From assembly GCA_019055375.1 (NCBI GenBank), contig JAHQIW010001530.1:1-64000 (forward strand): 64,000 nt of DNA. The letters run 5' to 3'. Each line of letters starts with the position of its first letter. The first letter of the stretch is position 1. The notes beneath the pieces were generated by a model. That model worked only from the letters and a program-made list of their open reading frames with translations, was not told where the DNA came from and did not search any database. Positions 8,586 to 21,927 of the stretch are shown one piece after another. The stretch is from Parelaphostrongylus tenuis. Lineage: Eukaryota > Nematoda > Chromadorea > Rhabditida > Metastrongylidae. Position numbers and translations under genes: made by a program.

Positions 8586-9186
8586 CGGTATATTGTACGC
8601 CAGGGCCATACACCGGTGTTTTGGAGGCTCGTCCTCCTCGTCAGTGACCTCCGCCCCACATTAAGCCCTGCATTGTAGCAAGGAGGGAGGCTTATTTGGT
8701 ATGTGGTGATGGCATAGTGTACAATGACACTGGTCCATCACCATCAGTCGATGGTTTTGGCTGGTAGACCAAAAACTAATCCATTAAATCGACTGTTTCT
8801 AAAACCTCGTAAAAACATTCAAAATAATTCCAAAAAAAAACCAAAAAAAATTTGATTTGTTTTTGAATGTTTTTTACGAGGTTTTAGAAACAGTCGATTT
8901 AATGGATTAGTTTTTGGTCTACCAGCCAAAACCATCGACTGATGGTGATGGACCAGCTGTCATTGCACACTGTGCCATCACTACATACCACATACGCCTC
9001 CCTTCTTGCTACAATGCAGGGCTTAATGTGGGGCGGGGGTCACTGACGAGGAGGACGAGCCTCCGAAACACCGGTGTATGGCCCTGGCGTAGCAACCTCG
9101 TTTAGGCTAAAAGCATCCTTTTTTTTGGAATTATTTTGAATGTTTTTTGCGAGGTTTAGAAACAGTCGATCTAATGGTATATTGTA
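8586..9186. mobile_element. PAL1 palindromic MITE, near-complete copy
   Basis: A 0.6-kb imperfect palindrome. The left half (CCAGGGCCATACACCGG ... CGACTGTTTCTAAAACCTC) is mirrored by the right half (GAGGTTTTAGAAACAGTCG ... CCGGTGTATGGCCCTGG). The left arm stops short of the outer terminus seen on the right. GGTATATTGTACG flanks both ends (8586-8598 and 9174-9186) and reads as a target-site duplication of 9 nt or more. No protein is encoded; Mutator-like superfamily affinity is inference from the duplication length. Confidence 0.8.
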
Positions 9187-12100
9187 CGATATCGAGTCAT
9201 ATTATAAAATGACATTAGAAAATTTCGTATTGGTGATATTGAATATTTATTCAACCTGAAAGAAAACAACGTTGCTGGTCGCGTATAATTTCTTAACAAA
9301 CTATTGTTAACTTTTTATTACATTTTTAATAAGTCAGGTCATTGGTATTGAATTTCCTAATCTTCTTGTTTACACGAAGCACCACTCAAAATTTCTTATT
9401 CTGTCAGTACTGTCTACATGACTTCCAGTCTTTGATCGATTCGATAAGCTTCGGCGTTACTTTGCGTTAATCCACTGATTCGGTTGACAGACCAAAAATG
9501 CGGGAAGTATCTGCAGCATAAGTATCAGCAAGGTCTTTGTTTATTCATAACTTGGGCACAAGTATGTTATCCGGGAACAAATGAGGAAATGACCCTTCTT
9601 TAGCTGGACAAGAACTCGTCATGAGAGTGTTAGTAGTCATTCGAAAGCTTGAATCTCTGACTACAGTGCTAGGTGGCCTTTTTCTGAAAAGACTCACTTA
9701 TAACGCCGCAGCATTCAATATAAAAATATCTTTTAGACCGATCGCCTTCTTTGACTAATACCCATACGTTTTATGTAACGCTTTCTTTTGAAGCACAGAA
9801 ACAACCTCAAATTAGATATCATAATTGCATTCCACATTGCGCTCCACCAACGCGATCGACTGATCGATCGCGGAACACCGTATTGAATCTATGGCCAGCT
9901 CACACCTAACCGCACATTAGCTAAGAAACAAATGTGCCGTGTATATGAAACTCGATCATATTTTCCATGCTCGCTGTAGTGAAACGATCTTTCCAGTGAA
10001 TAAGGACAGCAAAATCATCGAAAACTACGCTATCGAATGCTTATTTATAATTCTGAAGAAAGAGTTCTGTCTTGCGAGAAATATGCGTTTGTAAAATACA
10101 CATTTTTCTTTCCACGAAAGCGTTTAAAAATATTTTTTGAATGAGGCCAATTAGCGCAGTAATCGAAAATTTTAGCTTTTTAATATTTACTAAAACTCTT
10201 ATGAAAGTTCTTGTCTAGTGAAAGTTGTCGCTGCTTCATTTGTCCCGGATAATATATCTGAACCAAAATTTGGATCAGTAATATTGCACACCGACGATTA
10301 GACCGTGTAGATTATCAAGAATCACAACCACAAAATGCACAAAGGTATACAGATGAAGAATATGTCTGAAAATTCATAAGATTAGACTTCGCATATCACA
10401 CACATTGGTGATAAGATGAGTCGTACATGGCTTACGCTATACCAGGTAAAGTGGTCAATATATAGATGAAAAATTTCTGTCAATTTCTGAAATAACAGTC
10501 GCTCTCACAAGAGGGTTTGGATAATTTTGGAGGACCATCTCATCAAATAGTTAAGCTCGCAGATCTTCTATTTTACTTGATCGGTGACTCTCTTAGTTGA
10601 CTAGAATATCGTTCTACTCCGTAAACGTTTTTCTCAACCCAGATACCCTTGCCTTACCTTCTATACGTACTGACGAAATCTCTATCACCTAGTTCTTGAG
10701 TCTAACATTCTCACAGCGAAGACTGTAATCGGACAACGATAGAAAGAGACGGAGCTTGAACTGCATACCGATACCAATGTAAGGATGTGGGCAATCTCTA
10801 TGAGCTTTGCATTTCACACAGTCCACTGTCCTTATCGCCACTTGGTAGGCATCCACAGATCGTCCATATTCGCATTTACAGAAAGAAGATATCTCCTAAA
10901 AATGCAAGAATAACATTGGTACCATATTATAAACCAACCTTCAGTTTGATTTCCGAATGGAAGCATCACAAAATTCCTCAGTTAGGGTGAATCTAGAAAA
11001 TGACAGTCTTTCGCTGTCCGGATTTGGTGCGTACAAAGAGAATTTACAATATAATAAAGCGTAACGGAAAGAAGAGCACGTCGGATTATAAGCAACTTCT
11101 ACGAGTTTGGATTTTACCTTTGCGAGAATCAATAAATATTTGAGAAGTTTTGACACCGCTAGATAGCTTGTTGACAAGGGCGAGAGGCAGTTTTCATGAA
11201 CACGATTAAATTGGAAGCTGTAAACGGAACACGGCATTTTGGCTGACCAACGTCGTGCGCCTTTTGCTCTTTTTTAAATGATTTTCTTCTATACCGCAGA
11301 CGTGAGAAAGGTTCAGAATATTTTGAACAAGGAGCTCACTTTTACAAGAGTTAAAGCTATAAAGCGACATACAGTGGAGAAGCCACCCTGTATTACCGGC
11401 AATCCCATCGATCTGATAGTACGATCCAGTCTTTTTGAAGCGCTTTCAGACTCATTGAATCCTTCTTTCCTCAGTTCACTTCTACTGTCAGCCTTAAATA
11501 CGTGATTAAATCTGAGTTGGTGAAGAGCTTCTAGATGCTACGTGATAGAACTTCTAAGTAACCGTAGACATTCAGCAAATATTGTACATAACTATTACTA
11601 CATTGCAAAATCACAAGCGGTCTGAAGACAATAGTTATGTTGTATCTTAAAAAAATTGCTTATGTTTCTAAACAACGAAGCAGAAGATTTTGTTGAAAAC
11701 GTATTTGCATCAAACCTGAAAATGATAGGCGATGTGCGCGACGTAATCACGCTCATTCCAATCGTCATACAAAGTGATGCCATCAACACAAGATCGAGAT
11801 CAAAGGATAGTTGCGACATAATGCCTACGACACCTGCAAGACAAATTCTAGTCGCTTGAAGAACCAGTTTTTATCATTAATCGCTTTACTATTTTCCCTT
11901 TATCTAGCAGAACAAGTTATTTTTTGCTATAGTGATGGCAAAAATAAAAATGTGCAAACTCTTTTTCTGTTTTGTTGGAAACACTATTATTTTTTCATGT
12001 TCGCTTGTTCTCTGTGTGCAAAATACTTTATATGATGGTTTTTTAGCGCTTTGAAGATGAAGACTACCGCACCTAAAGAACGCCATTATTCTTTGAATCT

Positions 12101-12289
12101 GCTTATTTGCAAGTTGAACTTGTTAATTTCAAGTGTAAGCTGACAGTGCAACGTTGGGAGAGTAAGGCCGGTAAGATAAAACCTCTTAAAACCTCCCACC
12201 TCAGCTTTTTTAAGATGTTTTTGTTCTGTTTTGCAACATAAACTCGAGCGTTATAGCGCTACAAAACTGCAAAGTTTGTGCCGTTTTGG
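9187..12289. repeat. REP6-rich, gene-free stretch
   Basis: REP6 pieces occur at about 9605-9660 (reverse; complement of CGAATGACTACTAACACTC) and 10185-10240 (forward). The block at about 9840-10000 has a diverged relative at about 14290-14450. The plus ORF at 11656-11859 (EDFVENVFASNLKMIGDVRD) looks coding-like but has no recognised relatives or splice context. Nothing else can be called. Confidence 0.35.
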
Positions 12290-12520
12290 TTTTTTGAAAT
12301 GGTTTTCGCATTGAATTTGCATGACCTCAGTATCGTTCAATTGCGCATTTTCTTACAAACAGCTTGGTATACAACTTACCTATACTTTAAGATGGAGCTT
12401 GCTCAAAGCTCCACTAATCTTGTGCGCCGCTTCACTAGCATTTTTCCCTACTCACCATACGTGCATGAGTGGCAAGTGAATTTGCTCCCACGACAGCTCT
12501 CAAAGCAATTATAGACAACT
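12290..12520 (+). repeat. REP7 dispersed repeat, fullest copy
   Basis: Uninterrupted copy running from GTATCGTTCAATTGCGCATT through AGCTCCACTAATCTTGTGCG to TTTGCTCCCACGACAGC. It aligns to 2768-2890 joined to 3478-3605, and its first part to 17855-17945. It has no coding evidence. Confidence 0.55.
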
Positions 12521-13889
12521 TGTATACCAAAATGGCCAAAAGAAAATGGGCAGTCAAACTATACCAAAATCAAGAAATTTCAATTACTTTGGTTGGTAAT
12601 TCTCCAAAATAAAGTTCATGCATATGACTCCTTTTTGGGCACTAAAATTGTCATCTTTGAAGTCCTATAAAAGTCACCACATAAAATATTTAGCAAATAG
12701 AAAACAGTTCAATAAGTAGCGTTTTTAACGCACTTTAAAGAAAGACGAAAGGAACTTGCATATCTCAAGTGTTACTACGAGTACAGCAAAATTAAAAAAA
12801 CAATGGAGTCATGTTGGTACATCTAATAGTAATCCCTCCTTCTCCCCAACATGCGAAAAACCAAATTCAACTATCCACTGTGCCGTGCAAACCTTCCATT
12901 GGTCCGAGGTTAAAAATTGATACCAAACGATTTTAAAACTATATTACATCATCCCTCCAAACGCTGCCAAACACCTGTGATAAAGATTTGAAATCTCCTA
13001 ACACAGCTATTGCAAAACTCTGAGTGATTTCAGTGACTAGATATGCCATTGACACAATTTGTTTAGAAGAAAAGAGAGTCACAGTACCCGAGTTCTCAGC
13101 AAATGGAATCATTTTCCCAGAACTAGTGATCGTAAAACAGAAGCCTCTGAGTTTGTATGTCTCGATAGTATGCGAGCAGATAAGTACGCGGTGCCATTCC
13201 TGCCACTGTATGCAGATTGCATTGATAGTGAAAAGATATTGTTGTCTTCGAAAGTTATTTTATCTCTTGCGACACGGGATATATCAGTAGGGAGCATTGC
13301 TTTCTTGAAAATAATCTACACAAGAAGATGACTACTTCCCAGAACATAAAGGATAAACAACGAAGTGCTTGGCATCGAGCATACCAGAGAGTTGCGCAGT
13401 GTATGCAACACATGTGAATGATTAATTGCATATTAGGCGCATAAATAACTTTTGGTGGTCAACAGGTACACCAAGCATTTTCTTTCCAGCCAAGACTGGC
13501 ACAGATTTCCGAGCGCCGGATAGACAGGTGAGCTTGATCGGCGCATAGTGCAAGGTCGAACACGATTTTGACTCTTTTGCAAGGCACCTGTACCCAGTGT
13601 GCCATCCGCATTTCTTTCAAACTTACTGCCACTAATTGGAGCAATCATCATACTGGCTGCTACGACAGTACAAAAATTGCCCATAAAAGGATCGTATATT
13701 ATGGCCATCGACAAGAGCGTAAACAGAGCACTCTGAAATCAAAATCAAATGTAATGAAGCGTTTTTCGTATTAATACGCAGAACTATTGCATGATCCACT
13801 CAAATGTGCAGCCTCGACTGCAATTTGAACGGTCTTTACAGCGCGATTATGTAAAGTATGTAAAAAAATTCAACGAGAAGAACTAATTA
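12521..13889. other. unannotated; one coding-like minus ORF
   Basis: Minus-strand ORFs at 13433-13714 overlap in two frames. One contains FDLALCADQAHLSIRRSEIC, which looks protein-like, but I cannot assign it and find no convincing splice sites. The remainder shows nothing identifiable. Confidence 0.2.
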
Positions 13890-15600
13890 TTGTCACCTTT
13901 GTTGTGACTTTTCTCAAACATAACATTTAGTCGACAAACATGGCTCCTTCCTCGTGGATTGTCGCATTCAATCTAGACATCTGCAGGATTAGAGCCCTTT
14001 TTGTTGGACAAAGATCTTCCATTGCGTTTCTAGTAGTCATCCGGAAACATGAGTATCGATAGAATGACGTAAGTGCTCGTTCTTGAAAAGGCCTATACAT
14101 AACGCTGTAACATTCAGAACAAAATTATGTTTCACATGCACTCGCCCTCAATCCTCGCTGGAAGTGCCATAGGCATATGAGCGGGTAGAGGAAATTTTGT
14201 TGTATCAGAGTCATAAGTTTTTCTATACTTCTTTGTCAAAGGGAATAAAATCCTACATTCAATAACAAAAGTCGCACTACTCATGTGAGTTGTGCCAGCG
14301 CGACTGATTAGTCGCGAATATACCCACAGTCACGTACTCATCTTAGCCGACAAGCAAATGTGCAGCGTATGTGAAACTCTGCCTTACATTTTCTACTACA
14401 CTGGACTGAAAACTTCGTAAAAAATAAGCACAAGATTGGAACTGTCGAAACTTACGCAATGAATGGCTATTCATGATTCGAGGAAAGAACCCTTTCACCG
14501 ATACGCGTGTGTGAAAACAAAACTTATTTTTTGCTACAGCGCTGCTGAAAAAGTTTTTATAGAGGAGAAACAAATTTTTGACGGTTTCTCTCGATTACAA
14601 GGAATCAAATGAATATCTAACCTCATTCGCTGTACAGGACTTATTCATGGAAGTGTTAGTAGCCATTCGGAAGCTTAAAATTCTGGCTAACACGGTACGT
14701 AGTTGGTCTTCGAGGAGACCCCCCTATAATGATGCTACGTTCGAAATAGTGTTAATTTTGCGCACGCGAATATTTCTCGCCGGACGGAGCTCTTTTTTGA
14801 CTATAAATAATCATTTGATAGAGCAAGTTTCAATATTTCTAGCGTTATGCCATTTTTCAAAAAGAACTTTCGTTCAAGTTCAGCAGGGAAACGAATCAAA
14901 TTCGCATACGTCTGCAAGGGGATTTTGGCTATTCTATGGGGTAAGAGTGGAGAGGAGCGTTGCCCAGAACCGATGTGGCCATTTCAACTCGCTGGTAATC
15001 TACTGAACCTTCCGCGGTCCCTAGGTAAGTGCGATTTTTGTTATTTCAGTAGAAAATTCTTGAAGCTCCAGATCAAACTTCTCGCTTTAGTACTGAAAGA
15101 TTTCTTCTACATTTTCATGCCCTTGTCGTACTTTCAGCGAAGCAATAGTTGAATTGAGGGCCGATGTGAAACATAATTTTATGTTAAGTTTTACAGCGTT
15201 GTATAAAGGTCCTTATGAAACCGTTCACATACGGCTCTAGCCAGGAGTTTTACTTTTTAATGATTATTAATACTCTTATGAAAAATTACTGACCAGTGAA
15301 TGAGGTCGAATAATTGTTTGTTTCTGTATAACCAAAATAAACCTTTTTGACTTATCCGAGAGAGATTTATCGAACCATACCAGCAGTGCAACGAAAGAGT
15401 TTTGTTCAGTGAATTATGAGCGCAATAATAATAAAAGTGCGTGGAGCATGTCAAAGATAACCGTATTGTGAATGCCACAGCGATAAAATAAGGCCTTTTC
15501 AAAAAGTGAACATGTATAACAGTCCGCTAAGATTTATGCGTCAGAATGACTACTAGCACTCTTATGAAAAAACTTTGTCCACCCAAGGGATCGTTTCAAT
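13890..15600. repeat. REP6 cluster
   Basis: REP6 motif copies lie near 14030 and 14645-14680 (reverse), and at 15255-15300 and 15541-15580 (forward; AATGACTACTAGCACTCTTA). The 14290-14450 block resembles 9840-10000. The 142-codon ORF at 14578-15006 falls inside this repeat and has no recognisable domain, so I do not call it a gene. Confidence 0.4.
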
Positions 15601-15769
15601 ATCACCTACCGGATAATCGAAAAGAACCACGTAGCATATTTACATATAACATTTTGACGCATAAAATAACAGCAATAAAGCAGTTCGAAGAACACAATAA
15701 GATAACACAGTAAACACTTTAAAGTATCCTTTTACTGATTACAAACAGCGGTAGAGGTCTATAGAAGAG

Positions 15770-15905
15770 CCATGAATACAAATCGACACCAAGAAACAAC
15801 ACCAGAAGAACCGCTGTAAAATTTCGTGTGAGAGGATCCAGCAGCCTTGCTCCCGATGGCCGGGATCAGTCGCCTTTACAGTTGCTCACAACGTGTGCCC
15901 TGTCG
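15770..15905 (-). repeat. IR5 single arm
   Basis: ACACCAGAAGAACCGCTG and CCTTGCTCCCGATGGCCGGG resemble the right arm of the IR5 pair at 18925-19150 (ACACCAGAAAAACTGCAG, CCTTGTTCCCGATGGACGGG). Confidence 0.5.
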
Positions 15906-16613
15906 TGCCTAAAGGGTTAATATGAGTATGATAAATCAATGCGCTGTTCTATTGGTAGGCCAAAGTGACATTTGAACAATACTTTATTGTGAAGTGAATA
16001 TCGTCTCAGCCAATCGTTTTGTTAATGACCATAGTAATATGGAGCTCGTGTTTTCATCTCTTACTTTTGTTATATGTTGCCAGCAAAAACTTATTCGTAG
16101 TCGTCGTGTGATCTCCTGAATATTACAAACTTTACGGGGATCTGTTTGAGTTTTTGTACCATCTACATCATATTTAGTAAGTGATGGAAGTCGCCTTCTT
16201 CAGAGTTTCCACAATCTTCATTCCTATCGCGTGACGGATTTAGCCATATCGTTCAGCTAATTTATCAAAAACGAGCATCACACTTTTCTTCCGTGTTCCT
16301 TGTAAACAATGAGGCATCTAGTGCTAATTCGCCCAATAATATCATTTGTTCAGCAACTATCGTTTATAAATAAAGCTTTTCTCCACATCGTCTTCGGTTT
16401 ATATATATACAGCAAGTCCCTAATCTTCGACCGTTGACGTGAGTAAAAAATGATATCAATCAGATCTGTATTACGAAATATAACATTATCCTCTCAATAA
16501 ACCGACCGATAGTTCTGATTATTTTTCCACTTGTTTGCTTAACGATATCATTTTCGAAGCGTGAATTAAGAAAGTGAAAATACATTGTAGTTCAGCAAAG
16601 AATGGCTTTAGCT
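15906..16613. other. nothing identified
   Basis: AT-rich sequence without ORFs, RNA genes or repeats that I recognise. Confidence 0.3.
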
Positions 16614-17340
16614 TCACAGTGTCACCTTGTCAAACTGCTTTTCTATAGATATGGTAGAGGAGTCTATGCAAAAGCCGTATTTTTTTACGCCATTTCGATA
16701 ACAGTCAACTAATGATCGTTTACACGATAAGTCCGCACCTTGATCGACGATCGTTAAGAGGACTGAATTCTCTTGGAATACCTCAGAAACTTTCTCGTAA
16801 TTAAATAAAGATTGAATAAGGGGCAAGCGGTATTCTTAACAGAATTCAATGACTCGCGACACATTTTAAATGTGGTCCATGGAATTGAATTCTTTCCGGA
16901 ATCTTGGTCTATAAACTGGCTGTATCTCATCAAAATCTTCGATTTGGGCCAAAGAATGATCTATGTGAAAAGCTTGTAAAGTACTCCTAAAAAGCTTATT
17001 GAGCACCAATGACGAGGATCCCTTCTGTTAGGTAGAATAACTGTGCAAAAAATCTTCTTTCAATAGCAACTCGAACTTCGGAGGCTAAAATTTTGGCTGA
17101 TTTTTCACCAGTTGGAATTTTGGAGACTGAGACGATGGTCGAGAAGCGAAAAAAAAATTGGCATAGAATTCTTTTGCTAACGATTCCCTATCAGTGCGGG
17201 ATTTGGCAGTAGAGATCATCAGAATGTTCACCGGAGCACATAATTGCAGCGTTATCTGCGGGATTTTTTCATGACTTTTTTAGCTCATATCAATCATCTT
17301 ATGGAGATCTTCCAGAGCTGCCGCATATTATTCAAGCTAA
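16614..17340 (-). mobile_element. RTE-class LINE fragment, reverse transcriptase region
   Basis: The frame at 16614-16826 reads NYEKVSEVFQENSVLLTIVD and continues QGADLSCKRSLVDCYRNG. This matches the RTE reverse transcriptase stretch around FxDYEKAFDSVExNAVLxALxxQG, with the catalytic Asp of the YxxAF motif already lost. Upstream, 16830-17150 parallels 26690-27130 of the second RTE copy. Stops and shifts throughout show that it is dead. Confidence 0.75.
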
Positions 17341-17429
17341 AGAGGTGTGTTACTGTAAAGTCGAACACCAGTTCTCTTCTCTTTGAAAATGATAAGAAAG
17401 CTTAGAAAAGTAATCTTTATTTAAAGCTT

Positions 17430-17640
17430 CACGGGGTTGGTATCTTTTTCCCCAATCGATCGTTCTTGTTTCCGGTCGATGGGCTTTCGCGTTTCCTTGT
17501 GGCTGACGTTTCGGCGAATGCGCCTTCTTCAGAGCCTGAATGAAAAAGTTCCCTTCTCTTTTCGAACATCTCCTTAGTGGTAGTAGAGAAGGGATCTGGA
17601 ATTTGCTTTGGAAACCTGATGTTGGTTTGGCTCAAATTTT
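17430..17640 (-). mobile_element. retroelement 3-prime tail fragment (CGAAACGTC motif)
   Basis: On minus, AGGCTCTGAAGAAGGCGC and GCCGAAACGTCAGCC are followed about 90 nt later by AATAAAG. The same combination (GGCTCTGAAGAAGACGAA, GCCGAAACGTCAACTG, AATAAAG) occurs on plus at 53600-53690. Similar strings are common in 3-prime regions of metazoan retroelements; the exact class is not determined. Confidence 0.5.
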
Positions 17641-17854
17641 TGAGTCCATCTCGAAAGAATTTGTATTATTCTGTCCAATCTTACTTTAGCTACGCAAGGA
17701 TTCTTTCAGGAACATCCTCGTCGTACACGAGTTGTTTTGCTTTCACTGGTTGATGACAGTACTTTATTTCCAGCCTATGACAGAAATGATTGATGTGTTG
17801 ATATGTCGTAATAAAAAAAGATCGCCCAAGTTGTTCCATAAGTGTTGGCACTAG

Positions 17855-17945
17855 AGCAATAAATACCAAATTAACTAACCAGAAGTAACTGTAGTTGCAT
17901 GATTTCGGTATCGTTCAACTGCGTATTTTTTGCCAATATTTTCCT
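17855..17945 (+). repeat. REP7 fragment
   Basis: AGAGCAATAAATACCA and GCATGATTTCGGTATCGTTC match the start of REP7 at 2775-2850. Confidence 0.5.
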
Positions 17946-18234
17946 GGGATATAATCTTTGCAATGAATTCACGGCACATTTTTGGAGTAAGGCCAACTGT
18001 TGTGTTCTTAGCTTACAAGGATTGTCAAAATGGCCATTTCAACTACATAAGTATTTATGACTTTATGCCAACCAATCAGTAATCGAATATGACTGATAAC
18101 CAATAGCCTGTAAATAATAAACTGAGTAATAGTGCTGAGCAATATGCAGAACTTTCAACCTCGATCACCATTTCCGAGTTGTTTGTTAGCAGAATTGAAA
18201 TCCTGTGTGGCAGAAAGAGTATAAACCGATCGGA

Positions 18235-18338
18235 GACTTTGGTAGTGCAGTGGTTAGCATGCACCTTGAAAGAAGTGAGATGCGGGTTCAACTTCGGCGC
18301 GAAGTTCAGAGCTTTTCACATTACTCAAGATTATTGGA
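18235..18338 (+). repeat. tSINE-A copy with paired acceptor stem
   Basis: The acceptor strands GACTTTG (18235) and CGAAGTT (18300) pair across all 7 positions with two wobbles. The D arm is GTGC/GCAT with AGTGGTTA between, and box B reads GGGTTCAACTTCGG. The anticodon arm is degenerate. The tail contains TTACTCAAGATTATTGGATA, the family signature. Confidence 0.6.
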
Positions 18339-18394
18339 TAAACAGTCATAGCATCATACTATTGCTAAGAATGTCATATAAAGAATTCTTGAAC

Positions 18395-19170
18395 GGCTGA
18401 TTTTCGAGGACCCAAAGCGGACGTGTCTAACTGGCAAGGGCTTTCACCGCCAGCATGGGAACGGCTATACCTTTTCTCCCTTCCCTTTGCAACTTTAACC
18501 TCGGCATAGCAATCAGTATCTGTTTCACTCATCTTTGCCACTCGGCGCACAATCGCCGGGGAATAAGGTTGCTACTTGGATTCCTTATCACAGCACTTCA
18601 CTAGAGTTTTTTTTTAATATTAACTTTTCAAAGTCGAATATTATCGGTGCGCCTTCAACATAGTTATCACAGCAAAAAAAAACGCTCAGTTGCATAACAT
18701 TTCATTACTTTTTGACACAAAACATGAATCGTAGACGTCGAACGTAGATGCATATATACTAAATTGTCATAAGTTCCAGATTACTGAAGCCTATTGTTGT
18801 ATATTGCTAAATTGCTGAATAAATTGCGAAAAATTAATTATATACACTGGTCTCTCGCGCTGCGATATTACTACATGAGAAATGGTGTGATTTTATGTAC
18901 AAGTGATCCGAGCATATTGGAGTGAAAACAAGACGATAACACCAGAAAAACTGCAGAGAAGTGTTGTGGTAAGGGATCGAATCATCAACCTTGTTCCCGA
19001 TGGACGGGTGCCGAGTGGCAGAGAGGAGTGAGACAGACAGTGACTGCCGTGTTGAGATTAAAGTCGCAGAGTTGCAGAGAAAGGAGGGGGTGAATCCGTT
19101 TCCATGTTGGTGACTGGAGCTCTTGCCAGTTAGACACGCCCAGTTTGGGCCTGGGGAAGCCAACCGGTTA
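18395..19170. mobile_element. IR5 inverted-repeat pair
   Basis: The left arm (about 18412-18612) reads CGTGTCTAACTGGCAAG, then GCATGGGAACGG and ACTCATCTTTGCCACTCGGC. The right arm (about 18925-19150) carries the complements of all of these in mirrored order. About 0.3 kb separates the arms. It is probably a foldback element; a minus ORF of 114 codons crossing the right arm is not supported as a gene. Confidence 0.6.
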
Positions 19171-21927
19171 AGGACCAAAAATGCGTTTCGTCGTGCCGCG
19201 CAGCGTCAACTCTCGCTTAGCTACTGTGAACGATGTGTATTCAGACTAGCGCACGAACGATTGAAGACATTTTTTGTTAGAAGAAATATCTCGGCGACTT
19301 GAATAATGTGCTCCTTTGTTCAAAAGCCTCTTTTGTTGTGTTGCTGCAGTGAGAATAAAATAATGTTTCACATAAGGTTTGCTTTGTGTCTTTGCCCAAG
19401 TCAGCTTTCCAACAAGTTTGTATAAAGCGCTGTAAAAGCAGAAAGAAAACTACGGTTTGTGCCCGAATTAGTAGAAAATCACTTATTACGCAACAAGCTT
19501 ATTGATATTTACGAGTATAGTTCATACGTTAGAAGGCCTTCGTTCTTATGAAAAAAAGACAAAATATCACAAACATAACCTTATTACTATATTATACAAT
19601 ATCATAAACAAAACCTATTTATATCTGTGATAAAAAGAAAGACCATGTGCCAAAAATTGCCTTACGTTTCTATGAGAGAGACACGTGCTTGCTGAAAAAA
19701 TTCAAATCCAACAAATACTGAACAATTTTCGAAAGTTATATAAGTCATTGTGATTATTTGATAGCACGAGAGATGCTAGCTTTCACTGAGTCGGTTTTTT
19801 TTGGAAAGAATGGAAAAAAGAAAATATTTCTCTACGCGTTCATGTGCAGGAAAAGCCATAATCATAGGGTCATCGAATGTAGGCGCTTCGAGAGCGGGCA
19901 CGTTAATTGACCAATGACCCCACTTGTCCATTTATGAGAGTTTAATTTATTATATCTTCTGCATTTCAAGGAAACGGTCCTTTCAGGATATAGGCACACC
20001 ACTGGGATCAGAAACGATTATGCCATCGTGTGATTACTAATGATCAAAAGAAAAAGCTGTGTCAGAGGAGAAATGTGCTCATCTACACTCAAGGAACCTT
20101 CTTTTGCGCAACGTCAAGAAAGGCTTTTTCGAAAACCGGAGACTGTGGCTGTAGTTTGAAGTTTCAGCTTTCCCATGACTACTGACACTCTTACGAAAAC
20201 TTCCTTTTTAGCGAATGCGATCGGTTTTCATTTGGTCCCTCATAACTAAGTAGCACCGACATATTTTCAAAGTTGAATGTTATACTATTTATATTATATA
20301 AATTTTTACAATGAAACGCTGTGGGCGATTGGTTGTGATACTTGTCACGGTGCGCTAAGAGCCGAGCTCCATCCCCCAATCTTCTCCGGCGATCAACAAC
20401 AGCGCCGATACTTTTTCGTTGTCTGAGCGCCGTTTCGACCCTTCAAAAAAAGCTTATTTTGCGCTTGTTTTTAACGACTAAGTAATTATTTAATAGCGTA
20501 AATCAAGGAAATTTGAGCATTGTATTTCATCTCTAAAAAAGCCTTGTTGTTGCGCCAAAAGAGCAAAAATAATTTTTTGTTACTCATTCAAAGATTTCTC
20601 GCTGAGTAAAGCTTTTCCTTTTCAGATGTAATAATCAGTCGATAGATTAAAGTTTAAGAATTTCAGCGGTTTATTTGTTTTCTAAAAAAAGCCACTCAAT
20701 ACGCTGTAACAGCCAAAAGAAGATTGGGCTTCGCAAATTTGGATCACTTTTATTATCCGCTCCTCACTTAGATACCTTGGAAAAACGTATTTTCTGGTCG
20801 CTTTCAATCAAAATAGCCATTCAATAGTTTAGATAGAAAGAATTTATTGATTTATGTCATCTTCTTTTATTGCGCTAAAAGGGTAAAATAAAATTTTTGT
20901 TTCTCAATCAAAGATTTCTCCCTAACCAAAGCAGCACTAAAAAGTCCGTTGAAAAAACCTAAAAGACTATTGTAATTCTTGGGATTTGATCTACCGTTTG
21001 GTTTTGGAAACAATGAGAAGGATTCATTGGTCAGCGTGAAATTTTTGAATGAAGAAAAAGTTATTATTCTTGCTCTTTCAGTGCAACGAAAAAGGGCTGA
21101 TTAGAAGTGAAATACACTAATTGAATTCATTTGATTCAAGCTATCTATTGATTGTTTGAACATCAAAACGGTCAAAAAATACTTTTTTCTTAATTAATCG
21201 AAGTGATGAGCGGATATAGGAGTGGTCCAGTTCTGCATAACTTAACTAAATGATTTATTGGAATTTTTAAGATTTGATATATTGATTGATTACTGAAACT
21301 CCTCAAAAAGAGCTTTACCCAGCGAGAATTCTCCCAATGGGAGACAAAGTTTTATTTTTGCTTTTTCAACGCAGCAAGAAAGCCTTTTTAAGCACGAAAT
21401 ATACCACTTGAACTCTTCTAAATTGTGCCATCAAACAATTATTTGAACGCTGAAAAAGATTAAGAAGCACGTTCTTTACAAAAGGTCGAAAAGGCGCTCA
21501 GATAACGATAAAGTGCCACAATGCCCTATGAAACGCTCCAGCCAGGCTATCTTCGAGATAACAAGGAGATTCGCTCAACCAGTATCCTACACCGCTCAAG
21601 AAGGCAAAAACGAGTTGAAGGCTAAAAGTACTGGCATTGGCACAGTTAAAAAAAACCATGTGAAGACAGATCAACAATGTGTCCAATGTGTCAGCTTATT
21701 CATAATATTTATGATATCTTATATTATATATACACGTTTTCTACTACACGCTATTATATTTGTTATCACAAATTAATTATTATATTTTTGCATAGTATAA
21801 GAATACAATATATTTTGAAATGCTAATCTGATGAAGTTTGCGGCCCAAATTTGTTAACTGGTAGGTTCGACTGTCGCTGAAAGTTCCAAAGTTGAAAAAT
21901 TGAAAACTGTCTCAGACAAAAACTCAC
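19171..21927. repeat. gene-free AT-rich stretch with REP6 relics
   Basis: REP6 occurs at 20163-20215. Between 20450 and 21480, diverged units recur with AAAGATTTCTCGCTGAGTAAA-like blocks (20590, 20910) and a reverse version near 21300. No coding signal is seen. Confidence 0.35.

Noticed and set aside
14578..15006. 142-codon plus ORF
   Set aside because: It overlaps REP6 repeat text, has no recognised domain and no splice context.
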